From Mycobacterium heidelbergense (lineage in GTDB: Bacteria > Actinomycetota > Actinomycetes > Mycobacteriales > Mycobacteriaceae), in the NCBI RefSeq assembly GCF_010730745.1, contig NZ_AP022615.1, positions 1,302,001 to 1,366,000 on the forward strand: DNA of 64,000 nt. The letters run 5' to 3'. Made by a program: the position numbers and the translations under genes. The notes under the pieces are model-generated. The model was given only the letters and a program-made list of their open reading frames with translations. It was not told where the DNA came from and did no database searches. How positions within the stretch are numbered: the first letter of the stretch is position 1; the number at the start of each line of letters is the position of its first letter. Of the stretch, positions 9,064 to 16,509 are shown one piece after another.

Positions 9064-9353
9064 TCACCTCATCATCTAGAACCTGTTGTTAATCAGCGTG
9101 TTCCGGGAAGAGTGAAAACAAACAGGAGTCTCACTCGCGTGCTCACAGGCAACAAACCACGGCCCCCGCACAACCACGGGGTACCCTTCGTCCCAAGCTG
9201 CTCGGCGTGCTCACGACAACACAGACGCAACGGGATCCACCGAAACACCCCTCCAGCGTCAACCCCGCCAGCACGCCAAGCAACCACCTAGCCACGCCGA
9301 ACGACACCACCAAATTTTCATCCCCCACGGCGGGGCCTCAGCCCCCCAGATAG
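9064..9353 (-). ncRNA. candidate bridge RNA region of the IS110 element
   Basis: This is the non-coding left end between the element boundary and the transposase. IS110-group elements encode here an RNA whose internal loops pair with target and donor DNA. Two segments 18 bases apart match the two sides of the insertion core. AGCTGCTCG at 9196-9204 equals the right flank at 9352-9360, and AGACGCA at 9223-9229 is the reverse complement of the left flank TGCGTCT at 7710-7716. No covariance model was run, and exact RNA ends are unknown. Confidence 0.45.
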
Positions 9354-9361
9354 CTGCTCGC
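9354..9361. repeat. family A repeat copy 1, displaced right end
   Basis: CTGCTCGC completes the palindrome that starts at 7663 and marks the far boundary of the IS110 element. Confidence 0.7.
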
Positions 9362-9463
9362 GGATAGAAGCCGCGGATAGGAGAGGGGTACCCGATAACC
9401 GTTTTCTATGAAAGAGCCCGAGACTGGTGGATCGGGTCCGACCCCGGCCTGCTGCGGCTGCGG

Positions 9464-11536
9464 ATGGCGACCCGGACGACGGCCGCGCTCGGCTGTTCCC
9501 TGCTGATCCTCTACCTTCTGACCAGGGCCACGGGGCAGCCCCTGAGCGTTGCTCTCCTGGGTGTCGTCATCTCGATGATCGCGGCACGATCCGTCAACGA
9601 GCCCGACCCACGTCAGCAACGGATCACAATGGCGCTGCTGCCGCTGCCGGCCACGGTTGCCATCACCGCCGCCGCACTGCTCGCGCCCCACAAGGTGCCC
9701 GCCGACGTCGTCTTCGTGATGGTCGTGTTCGCCGCGGTCTATGTCCGCCGCTTCGGGGGGCGCGGGCAGGCGCTGGGGATGGTCGCGTTCATGGCCTACT
9801 TCTTCACGCTGTATCTCCAGGCCCACATTTCGGAGTTGCCCTGGCTGATCGGGGCCGTCGCCGTGGGAACGGCGTGCACGTTTGTGATGACCACCTACGT
9901 GCTGCCCGATCGGCCAGAACGCGTGCTGCGAGCCACCATTCGTTCGCTGCGAGCGCGGATGGCCATCGTGGTCGACACCACCGCCGACGCGCTACGCACC
10001 GGCCGTCTCGACGAACGGCGCCTGCGTCGGCTGCGGGCGCGCATCGTGCGGCTCAACGAAACCACCCTGATGATGCAAAGCCAGATCGAAGACAACGCCG
10101 ACCCCGCCATTCTCTGGCCCGGAGTGACCAGCGAACAGCTCGCCCCCTGGCTGTTCGACGCCGAACTCGCCATCGAATGGGTCGCCACCGCGGGGAGGCA
10201 AGCCGCCGCCGCCGACATCCCCACCGCCACCCGCGCCGAACTGGTCGGGGCGCTCACGCTGCTGGCGCAGGCGATTCGGCTGCCGGAACCCGGCGGGCTT
10301 CAGCGGGCCGCCGGCCAGGCCCAACGGATTCTTGACCGGCAATCCACGGCGGCCGACGACCCCGCGGTGCACCGCCTTGCCCGGGCGATCATCAACGCGG
10401 CGACGGCGACCACCGAAGTCCGCGCACTCGTCGAGGGCACCGCCACACGGACCGCGCTGGAGCGCGACACCGACGTAGACGAGCAACGGGGCCAAGGCCT
10501 GCGCCCGACGACCCGGCAGGCCATCCAGGTGGCGATCGCCGCGTCGCTGGCCATCGTCGCCGGCGAGGTGGTGTCGCAGTCCCACTGGTACTGGGCGTTG
10601 ATCGCGGCGTTTGTGATCTTCGCCGGCACCAACTCGTGGGGCGAAACCCTGACCAAGGGCTGGCAGCGGCTGATCGGCACCGTCCTCGGCGTGCCCTGCG
10701 GCGTGCTGGTTGCCACGCTGCTCTCCGGGCACACCGTCGCATCGCTCGTGACGATCTTCGCGTGCCTGTTCTGCGCCTTCTATTTCATGCGGGTGACCTA
10801 CAGCCTGATGAGCTTCTGGATCACCACGATGCTGGCGCTGATGTACGGGCTGCTCGGCGAATTCACCTTCGACCTGCTGCTATTGCGTATCGAAGAGACC
10901 GCGATCGGCGCGGTCATCGGTGTCACCGTCGCGCTGCTGGTGCTGCCCACCAACATCAGACCGGCAATCCTCAGCGACACCCGCGCCTTCTTGGTGACCC
11001 TGTCCGCCCTGATCGAGGCGTCCGTGGCCGCCATGTTCGGTGGCGACGACGCCGCCAGCCCCACCGAGCGGGCGCGTCAACTCGATCGGGACCTGCAGCA
11101 GTTCCGAGTCACCGCCAAGCCGCTGCTTGCTGGGGTCGGCGGCGTCGCCAGCCGGCGAAGCATCCGCCGCGGCCTGCGGCTGTTCACCGCGTGCGATCAT
11201 TTCGCACGATCCCTGGCGCGCAACGCCGAGCGGTACCGGGATGCCGCCGGCTCACCAGAACTGGCCGATGCGTTTACGTCGGCCGCGGCACAGACCCGAC
11301 GCAATATCGACGCGCTGGCCGCGGCCATCGACGCCGCCCACGCCCCGACCATCGTCTCGGTGACCGATGAGCTCGATGCCGCCGAGACCCTGGCCCGGGA
11401 ACAGGACGGCGACGGCGAACTGCGGACCGATACCCGCCGACTCCTCACCGCGGTGCATGCGCTTCGTCAGATCGAATGGGTTGTCGTCGCCGCGGCGAGT
11501 GACCTCGGCGCGCGCGACGGCCCAACGGCAGAATAG
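9464..11536 (+). CDS. FUSC-family inner-membrane protein
   Basis: A 690-residue protein with the FUSC duplicated layout: a first block of about six membrane helices (residues 5-150), a charged cytoplasmic region (155-355, with coiled-coil character), a second helical block (about 360-500, starting RQAIQVAIAASLAIVAGE), and a C-terminal soluble tail. The family includes fusaric-acid and aromatic-acid efflux proteins. No partner MFP or outer channel is nearby, as expected in mycobacteria. The N-terminus is odd. Upstream codons in the same frame read ERARDWWIGSDPGLLRLR, which looks like genuine family sequence, but have no start codon; an ATG at 9408 is one base out of frame (see findings). Confidence 0.82.
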   Translation: MATRTTAALGCSLLILYLLTRATGQPLSVALLGVVISMIAARSVNEPDPRQQRITMALLPLPATVAITAAALLAPHKVPADVVFVMVVFAAVYVRRFGGRGQALGMVAFMAYFFTLYLQAHISELPWLIGAVAVGTACTFVMTTYVLPDRPERVLRATIRSLRARMAIVVDTTADALRTGRLDERRLRRLRARIVRLNETTLMMQSQIEDNADPAILWPGVTSEQLAPWLFDAELAIEWVATAGRQAAAADIPTATRAELVGALTLLAQAIRLPEPGGLQRAAGQAQRILDRQSTAADDPAVHRLARAIINAATATTEVRALVEGTATRTALERDTDVDEQRGQGLRPTTRQAIQVAIAASLAIVAGEVVSQSHWYWALIAAFVIFAGTNSWGETLTKGWQRLIGTVLGVPCGVLVATLLSGHTVASLVTIFACLFCAFYFMRVTYSLMSFWITTMLALMYGLLGEFTFDLLLLRIEETAIGAVIGVTVALLVLPTNIRPAILSDTRAFLVTLSALIEASVAAMFGGDDAASPTERARQLDRDLQQFRVTAKPLLAGVGGVASRRSIRRGLRLFTACDHFARSLARNAERYRDAAGSPELADAFTSAAAQTRRNIDALAAAIDAAHAPTIVSVTDELDAAETLAREQDGDGELRTDTRRLLTAVHALRQIEWVVVAAASDLGARDGPTAE

Positions 11537-11540
11537 GCGC

Positions 11541-12707
11541 ATGCGGATCGCCATCAGCGGCGCCGGCGTAGCCGGTGCGGCGCTTGCCCACTGGCTGCAT
11601 CGCACGGGCCACACCCCGACGCTGATCGAGCAGGCACCGAGATTCCGTACCGGCGGCTACATGATCGACTTCTGGGGTGTCGGCTATCAGGTGGCCAAAC
11701 GCATGGGCATCGAAAACCCCGTCCGCGCAGCCGGATACGAGATCCAGCGGCTGCACTCCGTCGGCTCCCGCGGCGAGGTCAAGGCGGACGTGGACGTCGA
11801 GGTCTTTCGCCGCATGGTCGGCGACGACTTCACCAGCCTGCCCCGCGGCGACCTGGCCGCCGCCATCTACACCACCATCGAGGACAGGGTCGAAACGATC
11901 TTCGGTGACAGCATCGCCGCCGTCGACGAGCGCGGCGACGGTGTCTCGCTCACCTTCGAGAAGGGCGCGCCGCGCGATTTCGACCTGGTGATCGGCGCCG
12001 ACGGGCTGCACTCCAACGTGCGTCGCCTCGCCTTCGGGCCGGAGGTGGACTTCGAGCACTACCTGGGCTGCAAGGTCGCGGCCTGCGTGGTCGACGGCTA
12101 CCGGCCCCGCGACGAGTTGGTCTACGTCATGTATGCCACTCCCGGCCACCAACTGGCACGTTGCGCGCTGCGCGGCGACCGCACCATGTTTCTGTTCATT
12201 TTCCGCGCGGAGCACGACGATCCCGGAGTTTCACCAAAAGACCAGCTGCGCAACGAATTTGGTGACATAGGCTGGGAGAGTCGGGAGATCCTGGCGACGC
12301 TGGACGACGTGGACGACCTCTATTTCGACGTCGTCAGCCAGATCCGCATGGACCGCTGGTCGCGCGGCCGGGCGCTGCTGATCGGCGATGCGGCCGCGTG
12401 CATTTCGCTGCTGGGCGGCGAGGGCACCGGCCTGGCGATGACCGAGGCCTACGTGCTGGCCGGCGAACTGGCGCGGGCCGGCGCCGATTACCGCCGGGCC
12501 TTCGACGCCTACGAGGCGCGCCTGCGTCCCTTCATCAAGGCCAAGCAATCCGGCGCCGCGAAGAACATTCCGTTTTTCGCGACGAGGACCCGCTTCGGCC
12601 TGTGGTTCCGCATCGTGGCGATGCGCACCATGAACTTCGGCCCGCTGGCAAGGCTTTTCGCCGGCACCGTGCTCGACGACTTCGAGCTCCCTGACTACGG
12701 CATATAG
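11541..12707 (+). CDS. FAD-dependent monooxygenase (PHBH fold)
   Basis: A 388-residue flavoprotein. The N-terminal dinucleotide-binding motif is GAGVAGAALAHWL, the DG motif is LVIGADGLHSNVRRLAFG near residue 152, and the second FAD motif is GDAAACISLLGGEGTGLAM near 281. This is the UbiH/PHBH hydroxylase group, which uses NAD(P)H and O2 on aromatic or polyketide substrates. The length equals that of Rv0575c as I recall it, and the sequence style agrees. It begins five bases after the FUSC stop and may be co-transcribed with it, suggesting modification plus export of a small aromatic compound. The substrate is unknown. Confidence 0.85.
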   Translation: MRIAISGAGVAGAALAHWLHRTGHTPTLIEQAPRFRTGGYMIDFWGVGYQVAKRMGIENPVRAAGYEIQRLHSVGSRGEVKADVDVEVFRRMVGDDFTSLPRGDLAAAIYTTIEDRVETIFGDSIAAVDERGDGVSLTFEKGAPRDFDLVIGADGLHSNVRRLAFGPEVDFEHYLGCKVAACVVDGYRPRDELVYVMYATPGHQLARCALRGDRTMFLFIFRAEHDDPGVSPKDQLRNEFGDIGWESREILATLDDVDDLYFDVVSQIRMDRWSRGRALLIGDAAACISLLGGEGTGLAMTEAYVLAGELARAGADYRRAFDAYEARLRPFIKAKQSGAAKNIPFFATRTRFGLWFRIVAMRTMNFGPLARLFAGTVLDDFELPDYGI

Positions 12708-12764
12708 CCGGCATTTAGCCGAGGGGCTGTTCTTCGGATCCCGGCGTCGGACAAGATTGAGGGC

Positions 12765-13661
12765 ATGACCGAACCAGGCGCGGCCCGCGTGGCGGTCTAC
12801 CTCGACTTCGACAACATCGTGATCTCGCGGTACGACCAGGTGAATGGGCGCAACTCGTTCCAGCGCGACAAGGCCAACGGACTCGAGCAGTATCCCGAAC
12901 GTCAGGCCCGGGCCACGGTCGACGTCGGCGCGATCATCGACTTCGCGTCGTCGTTCGGGACGCTGGTGCTCACCCGCGCCTACGCGGACTGGTCGGCGGA
13001 CGTCAACGCCGGGTATCGCGGACAGCTGGTGGCCCGCGCGGTCGATCTGGTGCAGCTGTTCCCGGCGGCGGCCTACGGCAAGAACGGCGCCGACATCCGG
13101 CTGGCCGTCGACACGGTCGAGGACATGTTCCGGCTGCCCGATCTGACCCACGTGGTGATCGTGGCGGGCGACTCCGACTACATCCCGCTGGCGCAGCGTT
13201 GTAAGAGGCTCGGCCGGTATGTGGTGGGCATCGGGGTGGCCGGCTCGTCGAGCCGGGCGCTGGCGGCCGCCTGCGACGAGTTCGTGATCTACGACGCGCT
13301 GCCGGGGGTTCCGGTGCTCGAGCCCGAGGCCGAGCCGGCCGACGCGGGGGCGGCCAAGCCTAAGAAGCGGACCGAACGCACCGAGTCGGCCAAACGCGAG
13401 GAGCCGGAGGAGGCGCCCGACCCGCAGGCCGCCGCCACCGCGCTCCTGACGCGCGCGCTGCAGATCGGCCTGGAGAAAGACGACGTCGATTGGCTGCACA
13501 ATTCGGCGGTGAAGGCGCAGATGAAGCGGATGGACCCGTCGTTCAGCGAAAAGTCTTTGGGATTCCGGTCATTCAGCGATTTTCTGCGTTCGCGGTCCGA
13601 TGTCGTCGAGCTGGACGAGAGTTCGACGACCCGGATGGTGCGGCTGCGGGGACAAGGCTGA
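12765..13661 (+). CDS. NYN-domain (PIN-like) putative ribonuclease with C-terminal LOTUS/OST-HTH domain
   Basis: A 298-residue protein. Residues 8-180 form an NYN domain with the acidic residues of the PIN-like active site: Asp14 and Asp16 in YLDFDNIVIS, Asp110 and Asp116 in GADIRLAVD, and Asp136 and Asp138 in VAGDSDYIPLA. A Lys/Glu/Pro-rich linker (185-225) leads to a helical C-terminal region (about 225-295, with ALQIGLEKDDVDWLHNSAVK and SLGFRSFSDFLRSR) that resembles the OST-HTH/LOTUS RNA-binding fold. Together these suggest an RNA-binding endoribonuclease. The start ATG follows a weak purine stretch. The last 89 bases overlap the 3' end of the convergent P450 gene. Confidence 0.85.
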   Translation: MTEPGAARVAVYLDFDNIVISRYDQVNGRNSFQRDKANGLEQYPERQARATVDVGAIIDFASSFGTLVLTRAYADWSADVNAGYRGQLVARAVDLVQLFPAAAYGKNGADIRLAVDTVEDMFRLPDLTHVVIVAGDSDYIPLAQRCKRLGRYVVGIGVAGSSSRALAAACDEFVIYDALPGVPVLEPEAEPADAGAAKPKKRTERTESAKREEPEEAPDPQAAATALLTRALQIGLEKDDVDWLHNSAVKAQMKRMDPSFSEKSLGFRSFSDFLRSRSDVVELDESSTTRMVRLRGQG

Positions 13662-14997
13662 GCGTCTCCGGCCCGGTCCCCGCGTCCCTCATCGCCCGGA
13701 CCTTGATGCGTGCGCCGCGGTGCGGCACCAGGATGACGTGCTTGAGCTTCTGCCGCTCGCCGGCCGCCGTGGTGGTGCTCAGGTCGACCCGACGCAAAAT
13801 CTCGCGCAACACCACGCGCATCTCGACCATGGCGAATCCGGCGCCCAGGCAGCGCCGGTTGCCGCCGCCGAACGGGAACCACGTGGTCGGGCTCAGTGTG
13901 GCGCCCAGCATCCGGTCCGGGTCGAATCGGTCCGGATCGGGATATATCGCGTCGCTGCCGTGCACCAGCCCCATGCCGGGCGCGACCAGCACCCCTGCCG
14001 GCAGCCGATACCCGGCCAGCTCGACCGGGGCGGTGAGCACGCGGCCCACGTCGAACACCGGCGGACGGACCCGCAGCGTCTCCTTCGCCAGCGCGTCGAG
14101 ATACTCGTCGCCGGCCGGGTCGCCCGCCGAGCTGGCTTCGGCCGCCCGCACCGCCTTGGCCAACACGGCGGGGTGGCGGGTCAGGCGTTCAAGCGCCCAC
14201 GACAGCCCCGTCGCGGTGGTGTCATGCCCGGCCACCAACAGCGTCATGAGCTGGTCACGCAATTCGCGGTCGGTCATTCCGCCGGCGCGGACCAGCACGG
14301 CCAGCACCGCGGTGCTCGCTTCCAGGTTGGGGTCGGCGCGGCGGTCGGCGATCTCCGCGTAGAGCAGACGGTCGGCCGCCGCGATTCGACGGCGCAGTCC
14401 CCGCCATGGCCAGTAACGAAGCAGCTTCGGGTTGACCAGCGCCACCGTCGACCACGGACCCACCCTGAGCAGCCGCGGCATGACCTTGCGCAGCGCGGCG
14501 AGCCGGGCCGGGTCCGTCGCGCCGATGACCGTCCGCAGAATCACCTCCAGCGTGATCTCGGACATCTTGGGCGCCGCCGCGAAGCTTTTTCCCACCGGCC
14601 ACCCGGCGATGTTCGCCGCCGCGATCTCGGCCATCAGCCCGGCTTGGCCCGCGACGGCGTCGCGATGGAACGGCGGCAACATCAGACGACGCCGCTCCCG
14701 ATGCGCGTCCTCGTCGATCACCAATATCGAAGTGTTGCCGAGCAACCCGCTCAAGAGCGAATTCGCTTCGCCGGCATGAAAGACGCGTGGGTCGCCGGCG
14801 AACACCGTCCTGATGTCGGCGGGATCGGCCAGATACACCAGCGTGCCGATCGAGGCGATCCGCAGCGTGAAAATGCTGCCGTAGCGACGTTTACAGGCGG
14901 CGACGAAGCGCGGTCCGTGGCGCACGCTCAATGCCGCCTGGGCCGATCGGGGAAGCCGTGGTCCGGGCGGAAGCGCGGTAGGAGTGGCCTTGCCCAT
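13573..14997 (-). CDS. cyp135B1: cytochrome P450 CYP135B1
   Basis: A 474-residue P450. The heme-binding loop is FPFGGGNRRCLGAGFA with its Cys ligand, the I-helix oxygen motif is LLVAGHDTTATGL, and the K-helix ExxR is KETLR. Long stretches match my memory of M. tuberculosis Rv0568 (for example HAGEANSLLSGLLG and TWFPFGGGNRRCLG). I chose ATG 14997 rather than 15006 because AGGA lies eight bases before it. The C-terminal tail after the P450 fold is Ser/Ala-rich and is the part that overlaps the NYN gene on the other strand. The substrate is unknown. Confidence 0.92.
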   Translation of the reverse strand: MGKATPTALPPGPRLPRSAQAALSVRHGPRFVAACKRRYGSIFTLRIASIGTLVYLADPADIRTVFAGDPRVFHAGEANSLLSGLLGNTSILVIDEDAHRERRRLMLPPFHRDAVAGQAGLMAEIAAANIAGWPVGKSFAAAPKMSEITLEVILRTVIGATDPARLAALRKVMPRLLRVGPWSTVALVNPKLLRYWPWRGLRRRIAAADRLLYAEIADRRADPNLEASTAVLAVLVRAGGMTDRELRDQLMTLLVAGHDTTATGLSWALERLTRHPAVLAKAVRAAEASSAGDPAGDEYLDALAKETLRVRPPVFDVGRVLTAPVELAGYRLPAGVLVAPGMGLVHGSDAIYPDPDRFDPDRMLGATLSPTTWFPFGGGNRRCLGAGFAMVEMRVVLREILRRVDLSTTTAAGERQKLKHVILVPHRGARIKVRAMRDAGTGPETLSLVPAAAPSGSSNSRPARRHRTANAENR

Positions 14998-15102
14998 CGA
15001 TATCATCCTACGACCGGTGTCCAGGATGCGCTAAGCCGTAAGCGCACCAACGCTTTTGCGGCCCTGCGTCTTGATGACGATCGTCTTCGGCGACCGGGGT
15101 CG

Positions 15103-15131
15103 TTGACAGTCCCCCGGGGTGGCCATACATT
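15103..15131 (+). promoter_or_regulatory. SigA-type promoter of the second P450 gene
   Basis: A consensus -35 box TTGACA (15103-15108) is followed after exactly 17 bases by TACATT (15126-15131). Transcription would start near 15138, giving a 5' leader of about 40 bases with GAGGAG before ATG 15179. This is the best sigma-70-like promoter in the left half of the window. Confidence 0.75.
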
Positions 15132-15178
15132 GTGTGAAAGTCGTCGCGAGCTGGACCCTCGACCCCGAGGAGACCGTC

Positions 15179-16414
15179 ATGGCCGTCGGTACCGCTCCCG
15201 CAAGCGTTTTCGACGCCGATCTGCCGACGTTCACGTATGGCACCGAGGAAACGCCCGCGGAGGTCTACCCCCGTCTGCAGGCGGCGCAACGGCAGGCCGC
15301 GGTCGCCCTGGGGCCGTTCGGGCCCGAAGTGCTCTCCTACCGTCTTGTGCGGTCCGTCCTTCGGGATACCCGATTCCAGATCCCGCCCGGGTTGAATTTG
15401 CTCGCCCAGGGCATCACGTCAGGTCCGTTGTGGGACAAGGTGGTCAACAGCCTGCTGTGCCTGGAAGGCGACGCACACCATCGGCTGCGCAGCCTGACAT
15501 TCAAGGCGTTCGCGCCGCGGGCGACCCTGCGCCTGCACGACACCATGGTCGGCGTGATGGACGAGCTGGTCGATCGGGTCGCCGACGCGGGCCGCTGTGA
15601 CGTCGTCGCCGACATCGCGCGCCCCTATCCGGTCCCGATCATCTGCGCGTTGCTCGGCGCGCCGCGCGAGGATTGGCAACGGTTTTCGTTGTGGGCCGAC
15701 GACGTCTTCAAGGCCTTCAGCTTCATTGGCGATCTCCGCGAGGTCGAGCCCGTCGTTATGGGTGCGTGGCGGCAGCTCGACGACTATGTCGACGACATGG
15801 TGGCCCGGCGCCGGCACAGCCTGACCGACGACCTGCTGTCCGACCTGATCCGCGCGGAGGATGACGGTGACTGCCTCAACGCCGCCGAGCTGCGCATGCT
15901 CGCGGGCGGCCTGCTGCTGGCGGGGACGGACACCACCCGCAACCAGGTGGCCGCGTCGGTGCACGTCCTGTGCGAGCACCCGGAGCAGTGGGAGCTGCTG
16001 AGCGGGCATCCCGAACTGGCGATGCGCGCGGTCGAGGAAACGATGCGCCACTCGCCGATCGCGTGCGGAACCCTTCGCCTGGTGGTCGAGGACGCCGAGC
16101 TCGACGGCTACCTCTTCCCCGCCGGCACGATGGTCCTGGTGAATACCGCTGCGGCCAACCGCGATCCCGCGGTATATGAGGAGCCGGACCGCGTCGACAT
16201 CACCCGCGAGGGGTTGCCGCCCATCCTCACCTTCGGCGGCGGCGTGCACTACTGCCTCGGCGCCAACCTGGCCCGGCGTGAGATCGCCGAGGCGCTGAGC
16301 GTCCTCGCGGGCCGGATGCGGAACCCGCGCATCGCCGGACCGGTGCCCTGGAAGCCGATGGTCAGCCTGAGCGGGCCGAAGAGTTTGCCCATCGAGTTCG
16401 ACGCGGACCGATAG
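15179..16414 (+). CDS. cytochrome P450 (soluble bacterial class, family unassigned)
   Basis: A 411-residue P450 of bacterial length. The heme loop is LTFGGGVHYCLGANLARRE, the I-helix motif is GGLLLAGTDTTRNQ, and the ExxR is EETMR. An upstream ATG at 15119 exists, but GAGGAG sits six bases before ATG 15179 and the promoter at 15103-15131 would place the transcription start after 15119, so 15179 is preferred. It is divergent from cyp135B1, and the shared 180-bp gap may coordinate the two. No ferredoxin or reductase is adjacent. I cannot assign a CYP family number or substrate. Confidence 0.9.
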   Translation: MAVGTAPASVFDADLPTFTYGTEETPAEVYPRLQAAQRQAAVALGPFGPEVLSYRLVRSVLRDTRFQIPPGLNLLAQGITSGPLWDKVVNSLLCLEGDAHHRLRSLTFKAFAPRATLRLHDTMVGVMDELVDRVADAGRCDVVADIARPYPVPIICALLGAPREDWQRFSLWADDVFKAFSFIGDLREVEPVVMGAWRQLDDYVDDMVARRRHSLTDDLLSDLIRAEDDGDCLNAAELRMLAGGLLLAGTDTTRNQVAASVHVLCEHPEQWELLSGHPELAMRAVEETMRHSPIACGTLRLVVEDAELDGYLFPAGTMVLVNTAAANRDPAVYEEPDRVDITREGLPPILTFGGGVHYCLGANLARREIAEALSVLAGRMRNPRIAGPVPWKPMVSLSGPKSLPIEFDADR

Positions 16415-16509
16415 CCGCCGGGCTCGCGGTTACTCCGGGGCGGCCTTACGCTCGTTAGTTACGCGAGCTCAACGGGGGGTTGTCGATGCGTGGAATTAGG
16501 GGGAGAACT

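Larger units (their letters stand above)
7717..9355 (-). mobile_element. IS110-family insertion sequence, about 1.64 kb
   Basis: The ends were set by rebuilding the target: removing 7717-9355 restores a complete 60-bp family A palindrome, leaving one CT dinucleotide where there are now two (7715-7716 and 9354-9355). IS110 elements insert by exchange at a 2-bp core and lack obvious terminal inverted repeats, which fits. The transposase lies on the minus strand with about 290 non-coding bases before it and only 49 after it. That is the IS110-group layout, in which the long left end encodes the bridge RNA. Insertion into palindromic REP-like sequence is a known habit of this family. Confidence 0.8.

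Noticed and set aside
9077..9090. KstR-like TAGAACCTGTTGTT in the IS left end
   Set aside because: The last fixed base should be A but is T, and it lies in a mobile element upstream of a broken transposase. Treated as chance.
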